Translations under genes and position numbers: made by a program | Assembly (NCBI RefSeq): GCF_014851395.1 | Contig: NW_024040817.1 | Location: 20,910,485 to 20,974,484, forward strand | Reading direction: 5' to 3' | Source of the DNA: Micropterus salmoides | Taxonomy: Eukaryota; Chordata; Actinopteri; Centrarchiformes; Centrarchidae | DNA: 64,000 bases | In this document: positions 33,865-45,720 of the stretch, piece by piece | How the letters are laid out: each line of letters starts with the position of its first letter | How positions within the stretch are numbered: position 1 is the stretch's first letter | Notes under the pieces: model-generated | The model's database searches: none | What the model was told of the DNA's origin: nothing | The model's input: the letters and a program-made list of their open reading frames with translations, nothing else

Positions 33865-34740
33865 TCATTTCATCCCAGTTAGACTGCTGCAACTCCCTCT
33901 TCACCTGCCTCAGCAAGTCATCTCGGGACCGTCTACAAATGGTCCAGAATGCTGTTGAAAGGCTGTTGACCAGGTCTAGCAGGACAAGTCCCATCACACC
34001 TATTAATGTCATTGTTACACTGGCTCGCTGTCAGGTTCATGATTCAGTTTAGGTGTTCGTTTTCACATATAAAGCCCTTCTTGGTCATGCACCTGGGTAC
34101 ATTTCCGACCCATTTCAACTGTAGATCACCATTAGGCCACTTAGGTTTTCAAACCAGGACTTACTAGTTGTGGCCCTGCGATGGACTGGCGACCTGTCCA
34201 GGGTGTACCCTGCCTTTTCGCCCAATGTCAGCTGGGATTGGCTCCAGCCCCCCCGTGACCCTGTACACAGGATAAGCGGTTGACGATGGATGGATAGATG
34301 GATGGACTTACTAGTTCTTCTGTGTGCTCACTTGAAAACATCAGGTGGTCGTGTATTTCAAGTGGTGGCTTTAACACTGTGGAATGCTCTTCCCTTAGAC
34401 TTACGTTCTGCAGTCTTTTTAACAGGTGAAGACTCTTTTATTTAAGCTGGCCTTTGTCTTGCCATGCACTATCTAAAGAATGCAAGTGTATGTATTTTAA
34501 GGTCCGTTACTGCCTGTTTTATTGACTGACTGTGAATTTTAAAACGTTGCTGCTTATGTTTAATTGATTATTTTACTGTTTTCTGTTGTTGTTGCTTGTG
34601 TTTTAATGATTATTATAAAGCTACTATTTTACATTGATGCTTTTGTTTTATTGTTGGCTCTATTGATATGACACTATATTATTTTACTCTTGTAAAGCAC
34701 TCTGTGACTTGTTCTGTGTAAGGTGCTTTATTAAATAAAC
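33865..34740 (+). mobile_element. L2-like LINE 3' relic, split by a later insertion
   Basis: The 3' third of an L2-clade LINE. Translated fragments correspond to the DYCNSLFTCLSKSSRDRLQ region, then ALLGHAPGYIS, and after the insertion WNALPLDLRSAVFLTGED-like sequence. The end is a typical tail, CACTCTGTGACTTGTTCTGTG then GGTGCTTTATTAAATAAACT. Many substitutions show it is old. A 134-bp retroposon interrupts it at 34170-34303. Confidence 0.75.
34170..34303 (+). mobile_element. Short retroposon with perfect 13-bp target duplication
   Basis: The insertion is flanked by GGACTTACTAGTT at 34157-34169 and 34304-34316. It contains GCCCAATGTCAGCTGGGATT, GCTCCAGCCCC, GGATAAGCGGTTGACGATGG and a short GATGGATAGATG tail. 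It shares its core with 7640-7760. The perfect duplication defines the insert exactly and shows reverse-transcription-driven insertion with a very short body. Confidence 0.88.
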
Positions 34741-34744
34741 TCAG

Positions 34745-35145
34745 CAAAGAATTCATTCAGCCCAACTGCCTTGCCTGAGAGCAAATGTCAAGAGACCAGG
34801 ATTTTTCCATAGTTCATGGCCTAGGTAGAAGGTACTCTTCATGAAAAACCCAATAATAGCTGTTCACACATCCACATTAACACACAGATTTTAAACAATA
34901 TACTTGATTATTCTGGCCACATCTTGCCGTTAAAGTAGCTGTCATAAGATGGCCAAAATGAGATAAACTGCCAGTCTTAATGGAATAGTTGAACATTTTG
35001 GAGAGAAGTAAATTAGACAAGAATTCCAAAATGGCTTTGCTGCTTTTGATTTAACAGCAAGTTTGGACTCATTTAAACTCTCTTGCTGAGGGAATGTGTT
35101 GCCAGTGCAAATTGTACACGGTATTCTGTTCCTTGCAGGTTTAAT
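34745..35145. other. Gene-free stretch before the FUT relic
   Basis: Nothing recognised. It ends with CTTGCAG at about 35131-35138, an acceptor-like site just upstream of the pseudogene start. This might be the remains of a 5' untranslated intron boundary. Confidence 0.4.
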
Positions 35146-36144
35146 ATGGCTTCCATTCCAGTTTTGGGGGGGTTTACGAGCTACCCTGACAGTTATTTTC
35201 GTCCTGGCTGGAATCATAGTTATGTTTTTAATGTACTATGAGTAATTTCCATCTCCAAAATGTCATCCTCCTCCAGCTCATTCAGGGCATCTGGCAAAGC
35301 GGGCCAACTTTTACAAAACATCCCAAAACACCACTGACACAACAGACAGACAAGCCTGTAATGTTGCTGTGGTTCTGGCCAAAAACAAAATGATTGCTTT
35401 TCAAGACTGTGCCACCTCACAGATGGCAGATCTTTATTCTCCAGAGCTCATAGAGTTTTGGTATTTCACAGACCTACCCACGATTACTTCTCCAACCTTC
35501 CCTCGTCACCTAGAGCCAGATTTCAGAGGTAGATCTGATTTAAATCTGACTCACCTACCAACACACATAAGATAGCAGGGCATTGATCTACAGGAAGGAT
35601 GCAGATATTCACATTTGTTGGCAAGTGACTGTCAAGAAGAATACAGAGAGAAGAAGGAATTATTGCTTTTTTGAACTGCGGATAGCAATGATCTCAATAC
35701 AAAATCATAAGAGAGATTCAACTACAGTGAGCTTGTGAAACACATCAAGGTGGACATCTTTTATGGCTCCTTTTGAAGAGTGAGTACTTTTTCCTGCCTA
35801 TCAGGACCTGCAAATTCTACCTTTCCTTACAGAATTTAATTCACAGAGATTACATTACAGAAGCGTTCAATGGATCTCTGGCAGCTGGCACTGTGCTGAT
35901 AGTTTTGGACCCACTGAGAGGGAACTATGAGTATTTTGCCCCAGGCACTTCCTTCATTCATGTAAATGACTTTACTGATGCCACAACACTGGCTGACTTC
36001 CTCCTGATGCTGGATGAGGATAACGAGGCTTACATGAGATTCTTTAATTGGCTGCAAACTATACTGTGAGAGGTCATCTTACCAAGGATACAAGCTATCT
36101 GCAAGGCCTGTCATCATGCGCACATGAACAAGTGCAGAGCTTAA
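35146..36144 (+). pseudogene. Alpha-1,3-fucosyltransferase (FUT9-like) pseudogene
   Basis: Working homologues are type II Golgi enzymes that move fucose from GDP-fucose to N-acetyllactosamine (Lewis x type). A signal-anchor can be read after the ATG at 35146 (LTVIFVLAGIIVMFLMYY), one frame off across a G-run. Next come LLWFWP, THLPTH and YRKDADIH remnants in several frames. The clearest part is 35773-36069: RTCKFYLSLQNLIHRDYITE then NYEYFAPGTSFIHVNDFTD, the donor-binding motif of GT10 enzymes. One in-frame stop (36067) separates this from the cysteine-rich end CKACHHAHMNKC. Several stops and frameshifts make it a pseudogene. It shows no intron, as in fut9-type coding regions. The exact paralogue is uncertain. 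Confidence 0.8.
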
Positions 36145-37955
36145 TCTGATCTTCATAAGTGGCTCTTATTGTGATTCTGTTCCTCCTTATTAAAAAGGCA
36201 AATTAGAATCATGCTGTACAGAGAAATACTCTTATTGTTACAAATATAACATTTGGCTCTACACAGGTACTTGGTAATATAATGTTGTGAGGCATGTCGT
36301 TGTAGTCCAGTAAAAATCTCATAGTTTATTTATGTAAATGGTTTATTTTGCAGAGTAGGAGAATTTCCTCAAACCACGAAGCAACACTAAAAATACACCA
36401 AATATTCAGTTTTCCACTGGACAGCATCTATTGTTGTAGAAGAGAGTAAAGACCTTTATGAATGTTACTTTGATTAAACAACAAAAGCAATAAATATGAA
36501 CAGTTTGTAACTTTGGGCCATTGTCCATATTTCTATTCACTTGTACAAAGAATAAATGATTGCTAGGAATGTAACTGTAGATGTCATGACATCAACAAGA
36601 CAGTGGTGCATATATTTCCACAGGGAGCAGCAAAGCTTCTTGCTAGCATAAGAATTTAGATTACACCAACCTCAATTCAAATGACTCTGTTAGGCTGGGC
36701 TTTCCAGGATTCAGGACCAGACACGGAAGCAAGGTTAGAAACAGGTACAGAGGTTTTATTAAACAATAGGTAGTGATGGTGCTTTGAAATCCTCTGAGAG
36801 ACTGGGACTGAGAGCGGGCAATTAGGTTCAGGCAGGCAGGCAGGCTGGGCTTCTAGGACTGTAGCAGGTATCTGGAGCAGGAGCAAAAATACAAAAAGCC
36901 AAGCTAAGATCTAAACCACAAAAGGCACACAAGAAAAAAACTGTAAGGCTGACCATAGCAAATGACAATCTAGCAAGGACTGGTAGGAAAGCCGGGGGCT
37001 TTAGACAGCAGTGGTGACTGCTGAATCTGCTTCAGGTGAGTAGGAAGCCACAGGTGTCCTGATGAGGAGAGAGAGAGCCAGGAGCACCACACCCACTCAA
37101 CACAGGACAGACAGATAATAAAACAAAAACACAAGGGAGAGGGAAAACAGACAGAACATACTAGGACTGGGGAGGCAACAAGACGAATCATGACGGACTC
37201 ATGTTTTAAAGCCATTTAAGTTTGCTTGAGTTTGTAAAGTGATATAAAAGAAGATGTTTTGATTGAAACACAGGGGCCTTGGAGCTGTACTGTTCACTGA
37301 ACTGTATTCGGACCTATCATCCTGTGCGCATTATAAATAATTAAAGGGTCCAATTTCTGAAATTGACCGTCATTTTATTTTGGTGGCTCTTTGACATGCA
37401 CATTGTTCTGGTTTAATTTTCAGTGTGTTCCATAGATTATCCTGTAAGATGTGTTCTCTGTTTCTGGAAAGAGATGTTGCTGCTGAATTCTTTTTTTAAA
37501 TGTTATTTTATAACACTGCAAGAATTACAAATCAAAAAAATTAATTCCCTCCATTAAACACCAGAATGTTGAAGTTAGTATGTAAGTGATTACTGTCACG
37601 ATGACAAATAATTATAATGGATCTAAATGTTATTAAACTTTTTTGTATTATTAATATTAAATGTAATGACAACACTGTTCATTAGATGCACCCTATGACA
37701 GCAATTAAGTTTATATTTAGAGTATATCTCACACTAATTTCTAGATAGCTTGTCATGCTTGATTTTGCATGTTTAGTTTGTGGCTTCTTGGATATTTGAC
37801 TTTTCTAAAATATTTCATATTGCAGACCCAGTGGAAACCCAGAACCATACTGTTACTGATATTTCTTATTTTCCATATACAAACAGAGGTAAAACATTTT
37901 CAGAGAATATTTTGTCAAATTTAAGCCATATGGTACCAAACAGACTGGCTTACAG
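36145..37955. other. Gene-free stretch, possible unknown repeat
   Basis: No exon is supported. The segment at 36700-37200 has features common in fish interspersed repeats (GAGGTTTTATTAAACAATAG, short AGGCAGGC tandem, CACAAGGGAGAGGG, CAAGACGAATCATGACGG). I cannot delimit or name it. Confidence 0.4.
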
Positions 37956-38550
37956 CATAGGTGTCATTTACAGTGGGGATGTCCCCACCACTTTTTGAAA
38001 TGGCTAATTTTGTCCCCTTTGTTTTGAAATCACTTGCTAAAGGTCTTCTGAAAATTAGCTTGCAACTAGAAATGTTAAATAACAATTTCAATGATATGAG
38101 AAAGGTTTACTTGCACAATAGGAAAACATGAAATGCAATGTAAATATAGAAGAAACAGATCTGCCTTGTCCAAAAAAAGCAACTTAGGCTAACAAAACAA
38201 GCTACTGATTAATGCATTATATTTTATAATATTTTTATTTGCTGAATCCACCTGATTTTTTTCCCCTTCATATAAATAAAGACATTTCCACCATAAATTG
38301 GTGCAGACATGTCTCCAGAATGCAGGAAATTAAGGGTTTAATGCTCAAAATCTTCTGGGGGAGAACCCCCCAACCAAATAGCCAATTGCATCAATGAATA
38401 TTTATTATAAATTACATATAACTATCTTGTTGTCTTGTTCTCGTGACTCCAATATGCATTATTGCATCTCGTGGACCAAGTGTTTCGTCACACCCCTAAT
38501 CTGAGCCCTTAAATGTCCCCACCACTTTTCAACAGAAAGTGACGCCCTTG
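37956..38550. mobile_element. hAT-type MITE with 8-bp duplication
   Basis: GCTTACAG flanks both sides (37948-37955 and 38551-38558). The left end is CATAGGTGTCATTTACAGTG and the right end on the other strand CAAGGGCGTCACTTTCTGTT. Both reach a GTCCCCACCACTTTT motif soon after. The 8-bp duplication and CA(G)GGYGTCA ends fit hAT. It has no transposase and is 595 bp. Confidence 0.85.
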
Positions 38551-38558
38551 GCTTACAG

Positions 38559-39149
38559 TAAATGAGTCACTTGCTTCCTGTTTTACCTGGTGACCCCAAA
38601 TGAAAGTAGTGACTCATAACATCCCAGGTGGCTTAACTATTTATGAGGTGATATGGAGTAAAGATTACAGAGGATCATCCAGATCTGATTTGGTGTTCAG
38701 CATCATTAAGTTAACATAATTACACCAAAGCTTCCCTCAGGAAAGAAGGGGAGGGGAGCGAAAACCAGAAATGATGTTGGTATGGGATTTCATAAGTAAG
38801 TGTTGAGGGAGTCTGGCACTAGAACTTGAAACAAGAACATGACTTGTAGGAGGAGGTAAGATTGGATGAGATGATGCATTGTTTAGCAATAAAAGACTGT
38901 AGACACCACTGTTACAATTACTTGAACTAGGCCTGGATAACTCCTTTTGTCATGTGAGTCTGTAAATGAGGCACAATATGTAATTCAGTTTCACAATTAA
39001 ATGGAATCACATGTCTAAATTGCTATGACAACAATGTAGTATATCTGTGAGTCTGTTTTGGGGCGGTCATCTCCCTAAGTAACCCAAAGACAAAGCCAGT
39101 CCCGACCTGTAAAAGCTGCATATAAAACCTTTGCAGCTGCTGAGAGTTT
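38559..39149. other. Gene-free stretch
   Basis: No recognised feature. Confidence 0.5.
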
Positions 39150-39512
39150 CTTTTTATTCCAATGCAGTGATAATTTTAATGGCTGAAGAATCACTCAGAT
39201 TTCATGCACCTATCTGGAACACACCACAAAAGCTACAACCTGCTCCAGCTCTCCAAGTTAAGTTAACCTTTTTCTGTTGGGCAGTGCTTTTAGTAAATCA
39301 CATTTTCTGCTGTGTGGTCATATTTTGCACAGCACTGTAATTCTTTTTGTTGTATTTTAATCCATTTAAGCTTGTTTTTGTGTGTTTTAAGTCATAAATA
39401 GTGCATAAATAGGATTTTGTTAGTTTTATATCCTGTCCAACCGCCCTTTTCATGATGTAAAGAAGATTTGCCTTGTTGTTAAAAGGTGCTATACAAATAA
39501 AATTGCCATAAA
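39150..39512 (+). mobile_element. L2-like LINE 3' relic
   Basis: The frame near 39186 reads SLRFHAPIWNTPQKLQPAP, matching the C-terminal end of L2 ORF2 (where R.P.WN.LP is usual). The tail at 39470-39510, TTGTTAAAAGGTGCTATACA and AATAAAATTGCC, is a typical L2 3' end. It is heavily eroded. Confidence 0.6.
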
Positions 39513-39659
39513 TATCAGTAAGTCACATAGTTTATATGTTTATTCAACCGATCGAGAGTCTGGAATTAAATCCATTTAATCAGCAGCTGAATGAGCTGTC
39601 ATGGATACTCATACTTCTTCATAATGTTACATCTGTGGTGTTTGAATGTTTCCACATGG

Positions 39660-39986
39660 GGGCGGAGGCTTAATTCATGCATCGTGAGTGTGCGTGCGCG
39701 CGCGCGCGTGTTTGCAGTGGTGCTTAAGTACCCTGGACAGCGCCAGGCGGCACACAGGCACTTCAGCAAGCAGAGGAACTTCAGTGGAGCGCCCTCTCTT
39801 CACCCGAACCTCTCAGGTTCCCTGTAACCTTTCTTCTCGACTTGGACCTACTTGTTCGGATAGCCGCTGTTTTCCAGCCGGGCATGAAGCCGTAGAGCCG
39901 CGCCGCCCTCGGAGCACTGAGAAGCGAACTCCTCTCTCCTCCCTCAGTCTGCCTCCTGCTGGAGCTGGAGAGATGCCCGGGGCAGG
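39660..39986 (+). promoter_or_regulatory. GC-rich 5' flank and 5' UTR of tmem196
   Basis: GC- and CpG-rich sequence immediately upstream of the tmem196 start, unlike the AT-rich flanks; it includes a CG alternation at 39691-39707. An upstream ATG at 39973 opens a frame that overlaps the tmem196 start out of phase and stays open past exon 1 into the intron. It could lower translation of the main frame. No TATA box is evident. Confidence 0.5.
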
Positions 39987-42900
39987 ATGTGCTCCAGCCG
40001 CAAGATCCTTTGGAGCCTGCTCCTGCTGTCCGTGGTGGAGGTGGGCCTGGGTGTGGCGAGCATCGTCCTGGGAGCGGTGGGCATTAGCTGGGTCCGGGGC
40101 CAGCACAAGCCGCAGCAGGGCGACGCGTCCCCGGTTTGGAGCGGACTCTGTGTACGTCCTGCACAACTTTTATCCTTGCTTTTCATTATTTTCTTCCAGA
40201 GAGGATAAGTATCTCTGGGGATGTTGTGGGGTATAGAGGCACATGTTAAAACTCAACAATCTTTTCAGCCATTTTTTACTATTTTGACTTACCTTTGTGA
40301 GGAATGTTTTTTTTTAGATACATTCATTATAGGCTGCATGTAGGCCATGTAGTAAGTATTACAATTAAGGTAATACATGAATGTAGATTGTCTTATAAAG
40401 GGAAAGGCATGATTTATTCTGCTTTGGTTAAGTATTGTTTTATTTTGACTGGAAGATATCAACCTACCCCTAGAAGTTGTGTTCTAGTATATATTTTTTT
40501 AAACTTAGAAATATTTCAGATTCATTTGACAAAATATCATTTAAAACACTCAGAATACAAATCAGCATTTTTTTTTCTAAAAACCTCTAATGTCTTCCCG
40601 ATAAAGACTGTGTTAAGTTACTCATATCACCCCTTTTGTTGTTTTCACAGTAAAAAGCTTTTTGTTGTTGTTGATACTGGGGGATGTTTATCTAATATCA
40701 ATCACTCCACAACTGACGCAAGTTGTGGCTCCTTCCCTTTTTTCCACAATACGTGCCAAAGACCCAGGAGGTGGACTAAATGTTTGTCCTTTATGTGTTT
40801 GTGCATTCAATGTTAGAGAGACACACACAGCCATTGTGCCCACTAGATGCCTCTGTGCTGGAACTAACGATCAGTCTCATTAATTCATGCTTGAATTGCT
40901 GCTCTATTTCATGGCATGGTCAAAGCTTTTACACACTTAGACATCTTCTCACTCTTCTGCATATGTCTACTTTTGGTACGGTGCCTCAGTGTCTTGATAT
41001 TGCTACAGAGCAATAAAAAGTTGAGTTTAGTAGCTATATATAACCTTGATTCAGCTACTTCATGGCTGCTGCTCCAGCAGAGGAATCACAGTCTGTCTTT
41101 TAGCTGATGCTGAGAATTAAGTGTCTGGAGCTCAGGCAACTTGAATCTTAAAGAAAGATTTTTGGAGTTTCTAAAACACATTGTATAGGTTGTATATTTG
41201 AGTGTGCCTCCATAGTGTTGTGTATGAAGTCACTGCAAAAGTGTTATGCAATGTGATGTCTGTGCATTCAACCTCATAGCTGTTGAATGCTGTGTGCTGA
41301 TTCAGCAAGCCGTGTCTCGTGACTACTCAGGCACTGAGAGTCATTAAGACTGGCTGACCAATCTTTGATGATAATTTTAGTGTCCTGCTGAAACAAGGAA
41401 GTGAAGTCATATCTGATATTTGTCAGTAGCCTACATTTCAAGAGCTTTTCATGTTCAGAGTTACTAGGCAACCCTTTGATAACTGGAAGATTATCTGGTT
41501 ACAGTCAGTGAACAGTAGTGTGTAACTTCTAAATGAAAAGTCCCAATCAGTCCCAATTTCAATAGTATTTATTTATATAGTATCAATTTAAATAAATTAG
41601 AGGATACAGACATGTTAGGAAATTTTAAAAGTGAAACTGAGAAAATCATATTTCAATGTAAACTGTAATATAAAGTCTAACAATACAATCAAGAAAACTA
41701 ACTGAAAGTATCTTGACAAAAAAAACTTTAGAAAACTCCATCCACTGATGAAGGCTGCATGATAGGGCTGAAAGCCTTGGAAGAAATCAAGTAAGGGGAC
41801 CTTGAGTTGTAAATAACAATGGTAAAGAATAAACCTTCAAGCTTAACTTAAAGGGGTGACTTCCACCTTCTATCACACCAATAAATTAATGTAAAACTAT
41901 AACAGGTAACTAAAAGTTAGATTGAAAATGAGAGGAAGCCAACACACACACACACACACACACATACACATACACATACACACTACTGCTCCCAAACACT
42001 CTCAGCAAAACAATGCAGCTCGCAGCTCATTGTGCTGTCCCACTTGTAAGTGCACTCTGCCAGTATAATACACCACCGTGCTGTTCCAGTTCAGTCTGAA
42101 TCGTTGACATCCAGGACAACATGGCGTCCCCCTAGACGCCCACGATGACACAATCTATTTTTGGAGGGAGAAAATTGCATCTGAATAACTGACTTCTTAA
42201 TGACAAACTAACTGCAACTTTTCAAACTATTAATTTACTCAATTGTTGTTCTCTCTCTGTCTATTTCCAGTTTCTGGTCTGCGGGATGTGTGGCGTATTG
42301 TGTGCTCGAAAGAGGACAGGTCTTATTGTAAGTATATGTATATATTTAGATGTGTTGTTTCCCAGTAGCCTCTTTTGTTGTCCCTTCTCATGTATATTAG
42401 TATGTGGTCACACTCTAGATGAAGATCGAAACCACACCCACATCTGTACAGTAAATATGAAGCTACAGCATCTGCTTAGCTTAGCTTACTATAAAGGCTG
42501 GGAACAGGGGGAAATAGCTAGCCTGGCTGTGTTCAAAGGCAACAAAATCCTCCTATCAGCACCTCTAAAATCCATAGATGAATACGTTATGTCTTGTTTG
42601 TTGAGTATGTGCCCAACTATGTCTTGTTAACTTTCTGGAGTGTCCTCCGGTTGCCTGGCAACTGGTCCTGGCCAAGAAATAGTGCAGCAACCTCAAGAAA
42701 TAACATGTTGATTAGCGAACTTTTTAGAGGTGCTGGTGGGTGGATTTTGTTACCTGAGTTTTGGGGCCTGTTCAGCTTATCAGTGTCCTCTGTTGCAGAC
42801 TTCATGCTGCCAAAGCTAACTGGAAACAAAATTCAGACACATTTTTGAGATGACTGGCGATGATGGTGAGGCAAAATAGCCATTCAGATGCTGAAGATGA

Positions 42901-43178
42901 AAACCAAATCATTATTCATTATTATGCACTGAAAAGCTTAAAATCATCCTTTCAAAGATTTTTTATTTTGAACACCAAATACAGTTTTTTTTAAGGACAA
43001 CATAATATTATGCACTGTCACCCATCAGGCATTAAATATTAATCCACACACAACCATGCACTCTGAAGGTTACACATATACTGTATGTACGCTCTGTGTA
43101 TGTCTATCGACAGCAGGTCTGCACAATCTACCCCTGGAAAGTAAAGACTGTCTAAATTTGTCAAATACCCAAAGGTGC

Positions 43179-43256
<78 letters not shown>

Positions 43257-45720
43257 CTCCTGAGCAGGTGCATACAGTGTGCTCTGAAAAAGACATCTGA
43301 GGAAACCAGAGGAGACAAGCAGTCACCTCTCCTCTTCTCTTTCTGTCGCGCTTTCCATCTTTTTTGCTTAGTGATCGCCTCGCAGTCTCTCTGCATGTCA
43401 TGCGAGTCCTCGTGTTTCTCTCTGACTCTCTCTGTCTCCTGCGGGGAGGGCACTAATGATGGATCAATGTCAGCACAATCCTCTGTAACAGAGACATTCC
43501 TCAACCTTTCTCTCTCTCCATCTCACCCTATCCATCCACCACCTACTGTTGCTGTTGCCATCTTTATCCTCATGCCTTTCCCCCTTTTTCCATCGCTCTT
43601 ATGTCTCCAGTCGCTTCCATGCTTTGAATCTCTCCATCCCCTCCCTCCTTGTCAGCCTGTGGGGTTATGATTGCGTTAAGTTGGTATGGCTCCGGACCAT
43701 TGCCAGCCACTTTCCACACTTCACCGGTTAATGACTGAAATAGGAGATGCCTGTTTCCATGTGGTTAAAGGCACTAAAGGCATCTGTACTGGGAACAATG
43801 AAAGAGAACCTGAACACAACACACACACACACACACGCATACACAACAAACGGGGAGTAGAAGTGAAATGATTGGATTTTATTATTTCTAATTGCAAAGC
43901 AATGGAACTGCAATCACGTTCCCATGAGTTCCTGATGGGAAAAAAAATTAGATTCTCATTCTGGGTTTTCCAGTTACATATTACAATTCTAAGGAAGTAA
44001 TCCGTAAAATATGATTGATTAAATACTGAAAGTAAAATCTCACCAGTCCTCTAACAGGCACACACACATACACAGGAGCAGAATTACAGCAAGCGAGTGA
44101 TGCAAGCATATTTACAGGCCGTGCAATATTTCTGGAAGAGACAGTGTGCTTTGAGAGCAATCCAATTTTCTAATAGGAAATGAGATTTATTTTGACTGAT
44201 ATACATTACTCATCAGAGCAGCTGTCGTCCAAAGCAGCAGAATGATGGAGATGGAAGCTCAGTAGTAGTTTATATATCTCCCATCACATCACATTTTGTC
44301 AGTTTGTTTACGGTTTTGTTGATAGGGTGTCAATTCAGCCGTGTGCGTTAACATGGGCCACCCTTCTCTGTCCCCGTCCCTTAGATGATCCTTTTTTCAG
44401 CATGCTGTATCTGTGGTCTGATTGGTGGGATCCTCAACTTCCAGTTTGTTCGGGCGCTGAATAAAAGACCAGACTCCATGCACTCGATCCATCTGGCTGC
44501 CATGACTCTGGCCTGCCTGGGTAAACAACAAATTACAAATGTGATGCAACACAACACAACGGAACACACTTGTAAATGTCTATAATATGTGACATGTGTA
44601 TGCTGTAATGTAGGAATGTTGTTAGAATACGTCTTAGCTCAAGTCACTCAGAGGAGTAGATGTATTCAAAGGTTTAAAATAAAGGTAAAGAAACTTCTTA
44701 TTCGTCATCTATCAATACTGCGAATGATCCCAAATCTTATTACTGTGAACCACACTCATCGTAGCTCCACCTCTATTACAGGACATGGTCAAATGTTCCT
44801 CCACAAATCCCAACAGACACGTTCTTAGGGTCCTCCCCCTAAAATGTGTGTCTCCTGCCACTCCTCTTCTGACTTGACAAGTCTACAGCCACACTAGCGG
44901 CTCTGCACTTATAGGCACAGTTATGTTTTGAGCTAAATGCAAATGTTAGCATACTAAAGCAGGTATAATGTTTAACATGATTGCATGCTAACATTTGCCA
45001 GCTAGCACAAAGTACAGCTGAGGCTGATGGGAATGTCATCTGTTTTGCATGTATTTGGTCATAAAATAATGTAGCAGAAAAATTTTAATTCCTAATGGTG
45101 GCACTAGATGAAAAGTTGAGGCAAACCCAAAGTCATTAGCATTCATGCTCTTCGGACTATGAAGGTTTGGACAAAATGTTTTTGCAATCCATTCCATAGT
45201 TGTTGAGGCATTTCAGTTTGGACCAAAATGATGGACCAACCAACAGAATAACATTCTCGAGGCACGTCACTAACATGGCTGAAAACACATAAAATACTAA
45301 AGCACGCTCTTCTTTTTAAAATAAAGAATTCTTCCATTGTTTCTCCAGCTGGTTTGCCTTTTCCTGTCTTGTCCAGGGATCTCCTCCTGTACCTTATCCA
45401 CGTGGCTGACCTGTCGCCTGGCCAGCTCGGAGCAGCAGAGGATGTTCCTGGAGAGGGAGCACTCGCTGCACCACTCTCATGAGATGACCGAGAAGGTAAG
45501 ACATGACAGCACTGGTCAGCTTGGTCAGCAGTATGGCCTTTAGCTCCAGCAGTTGCAGGAAATTGTATGTTTCATGACCTAAGAAGATTTTAAAGTTTGG
45601 TTTGGTGTATGTTAAGTTATCAAGTGTGCTTGTGTGTCCGCCCAACAGGAGATCTTGGACAACTCCAGTAACGGCATTCCTCAGATCGCCTACAATGGAC
45701 ACACCACAGCATCGCCGTGA
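39987..45720 (+). CDS. tmem196: Transmembrane protein 196, five exons
   Basis: Small four-helix membrane protein; in mammals it has been reported as a Wnt-pathway-linked tumour suppressor, and its molecular role is poorly known. Exons are 39987-40151, 42271-42327, 44385-44520, 45377-45495 and 45649-45720, all with GT-AG junctions and joining to 546 coding bases (182 residues) plus stop. Exon 1 gives MCSSRKILWSLLLLSVVEVG, helix 1. Exon 2 gives FLVCGMCGVLCARKRTGLI, helix 2. Exon 3 gives MILFSACCICGLIGGILNFQ, helix 3. Exon 4 gives helix 4, a cytoplasmic RLASSEQQRMFLEREHSLHH and HSHEM. Exon 5 gives the tail ending NGHTTASP. Length and all segments match what I remember of TMEM196. Introns hold microsatellites and two dispersed repeats. 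Confidence 0.93.
40152..42270 (+). other. tmem196 intron 1
   Basis: Begins GTACGT, ends CTATTTCCAG. It contains a (CA)n at 41942-41966 with a following ACACAT stretch and an L2-like tail trace near 41565-41610 (TATTTATATAGTATCAATTT). No hidden exon is recognised. Confidence 0.7.
42410..42605 (+). repeat. Dispersed repeat, GTTAGCTTAGC family, in tmem196 intron 2
   Basis: Reads GTAAATATGAAGCTACAGC, CTTAGCTTAGCTTACTATAA, AGGCTGGGAACAGGGGGAAA, TAGCTAGCCTGGCTGTG and CAAAATCCTCCTATCAGCAC in order. It is the best-preserved copy of this family in the window. Confidence 0.75.
43181..43253. repeat. (GT)n microsatellite
   Basis: About 36 uninterrupted GT units in tmem196 intron 2; likely polymorphic. 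Confidence 0.95.
44880..45240 (-). repeat. Dispersed repeat shared with 61920-62290, inverted
   Basis: In tmem196 intron 3. On the minus strand it carries GAGGCATTTCAG-like and CCAATTATGG-like motifs, then ATGACATTCCCATCAGCCTC, AGCTGTACTTTGTGC and TTAGCATGCTAAC. The same order is present on the plus strand at 61920-62290. It is a multi-copy fish repeat whose class I cannot name; no protein is encoded. Confidence 0.75.

Noticed and set aside
36675..37215. LTR retrotransposon or processed gene
   Set aside because: The segment looks repetitive, but I found no TG...CA ends, target duplication or protein; left as an unresolved repeat.
39688..40236. 182-residue frame overlapping tmem196 exon 1 as a separate gene
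   Set aside because: It is out of frame with a clearly conserved exon, Ser/Arg/Trp-rich because of GC bias, and runs into the intron. It is kept only as an upstream-ATG observation.
43056..43670. Long open frames over the GT microsatellite in tmem196 intron 2
   Set aside because: Both strands are open only because GT repeats code for alternating Cys/Val or His/Thr; no conserved sequence lies around them.
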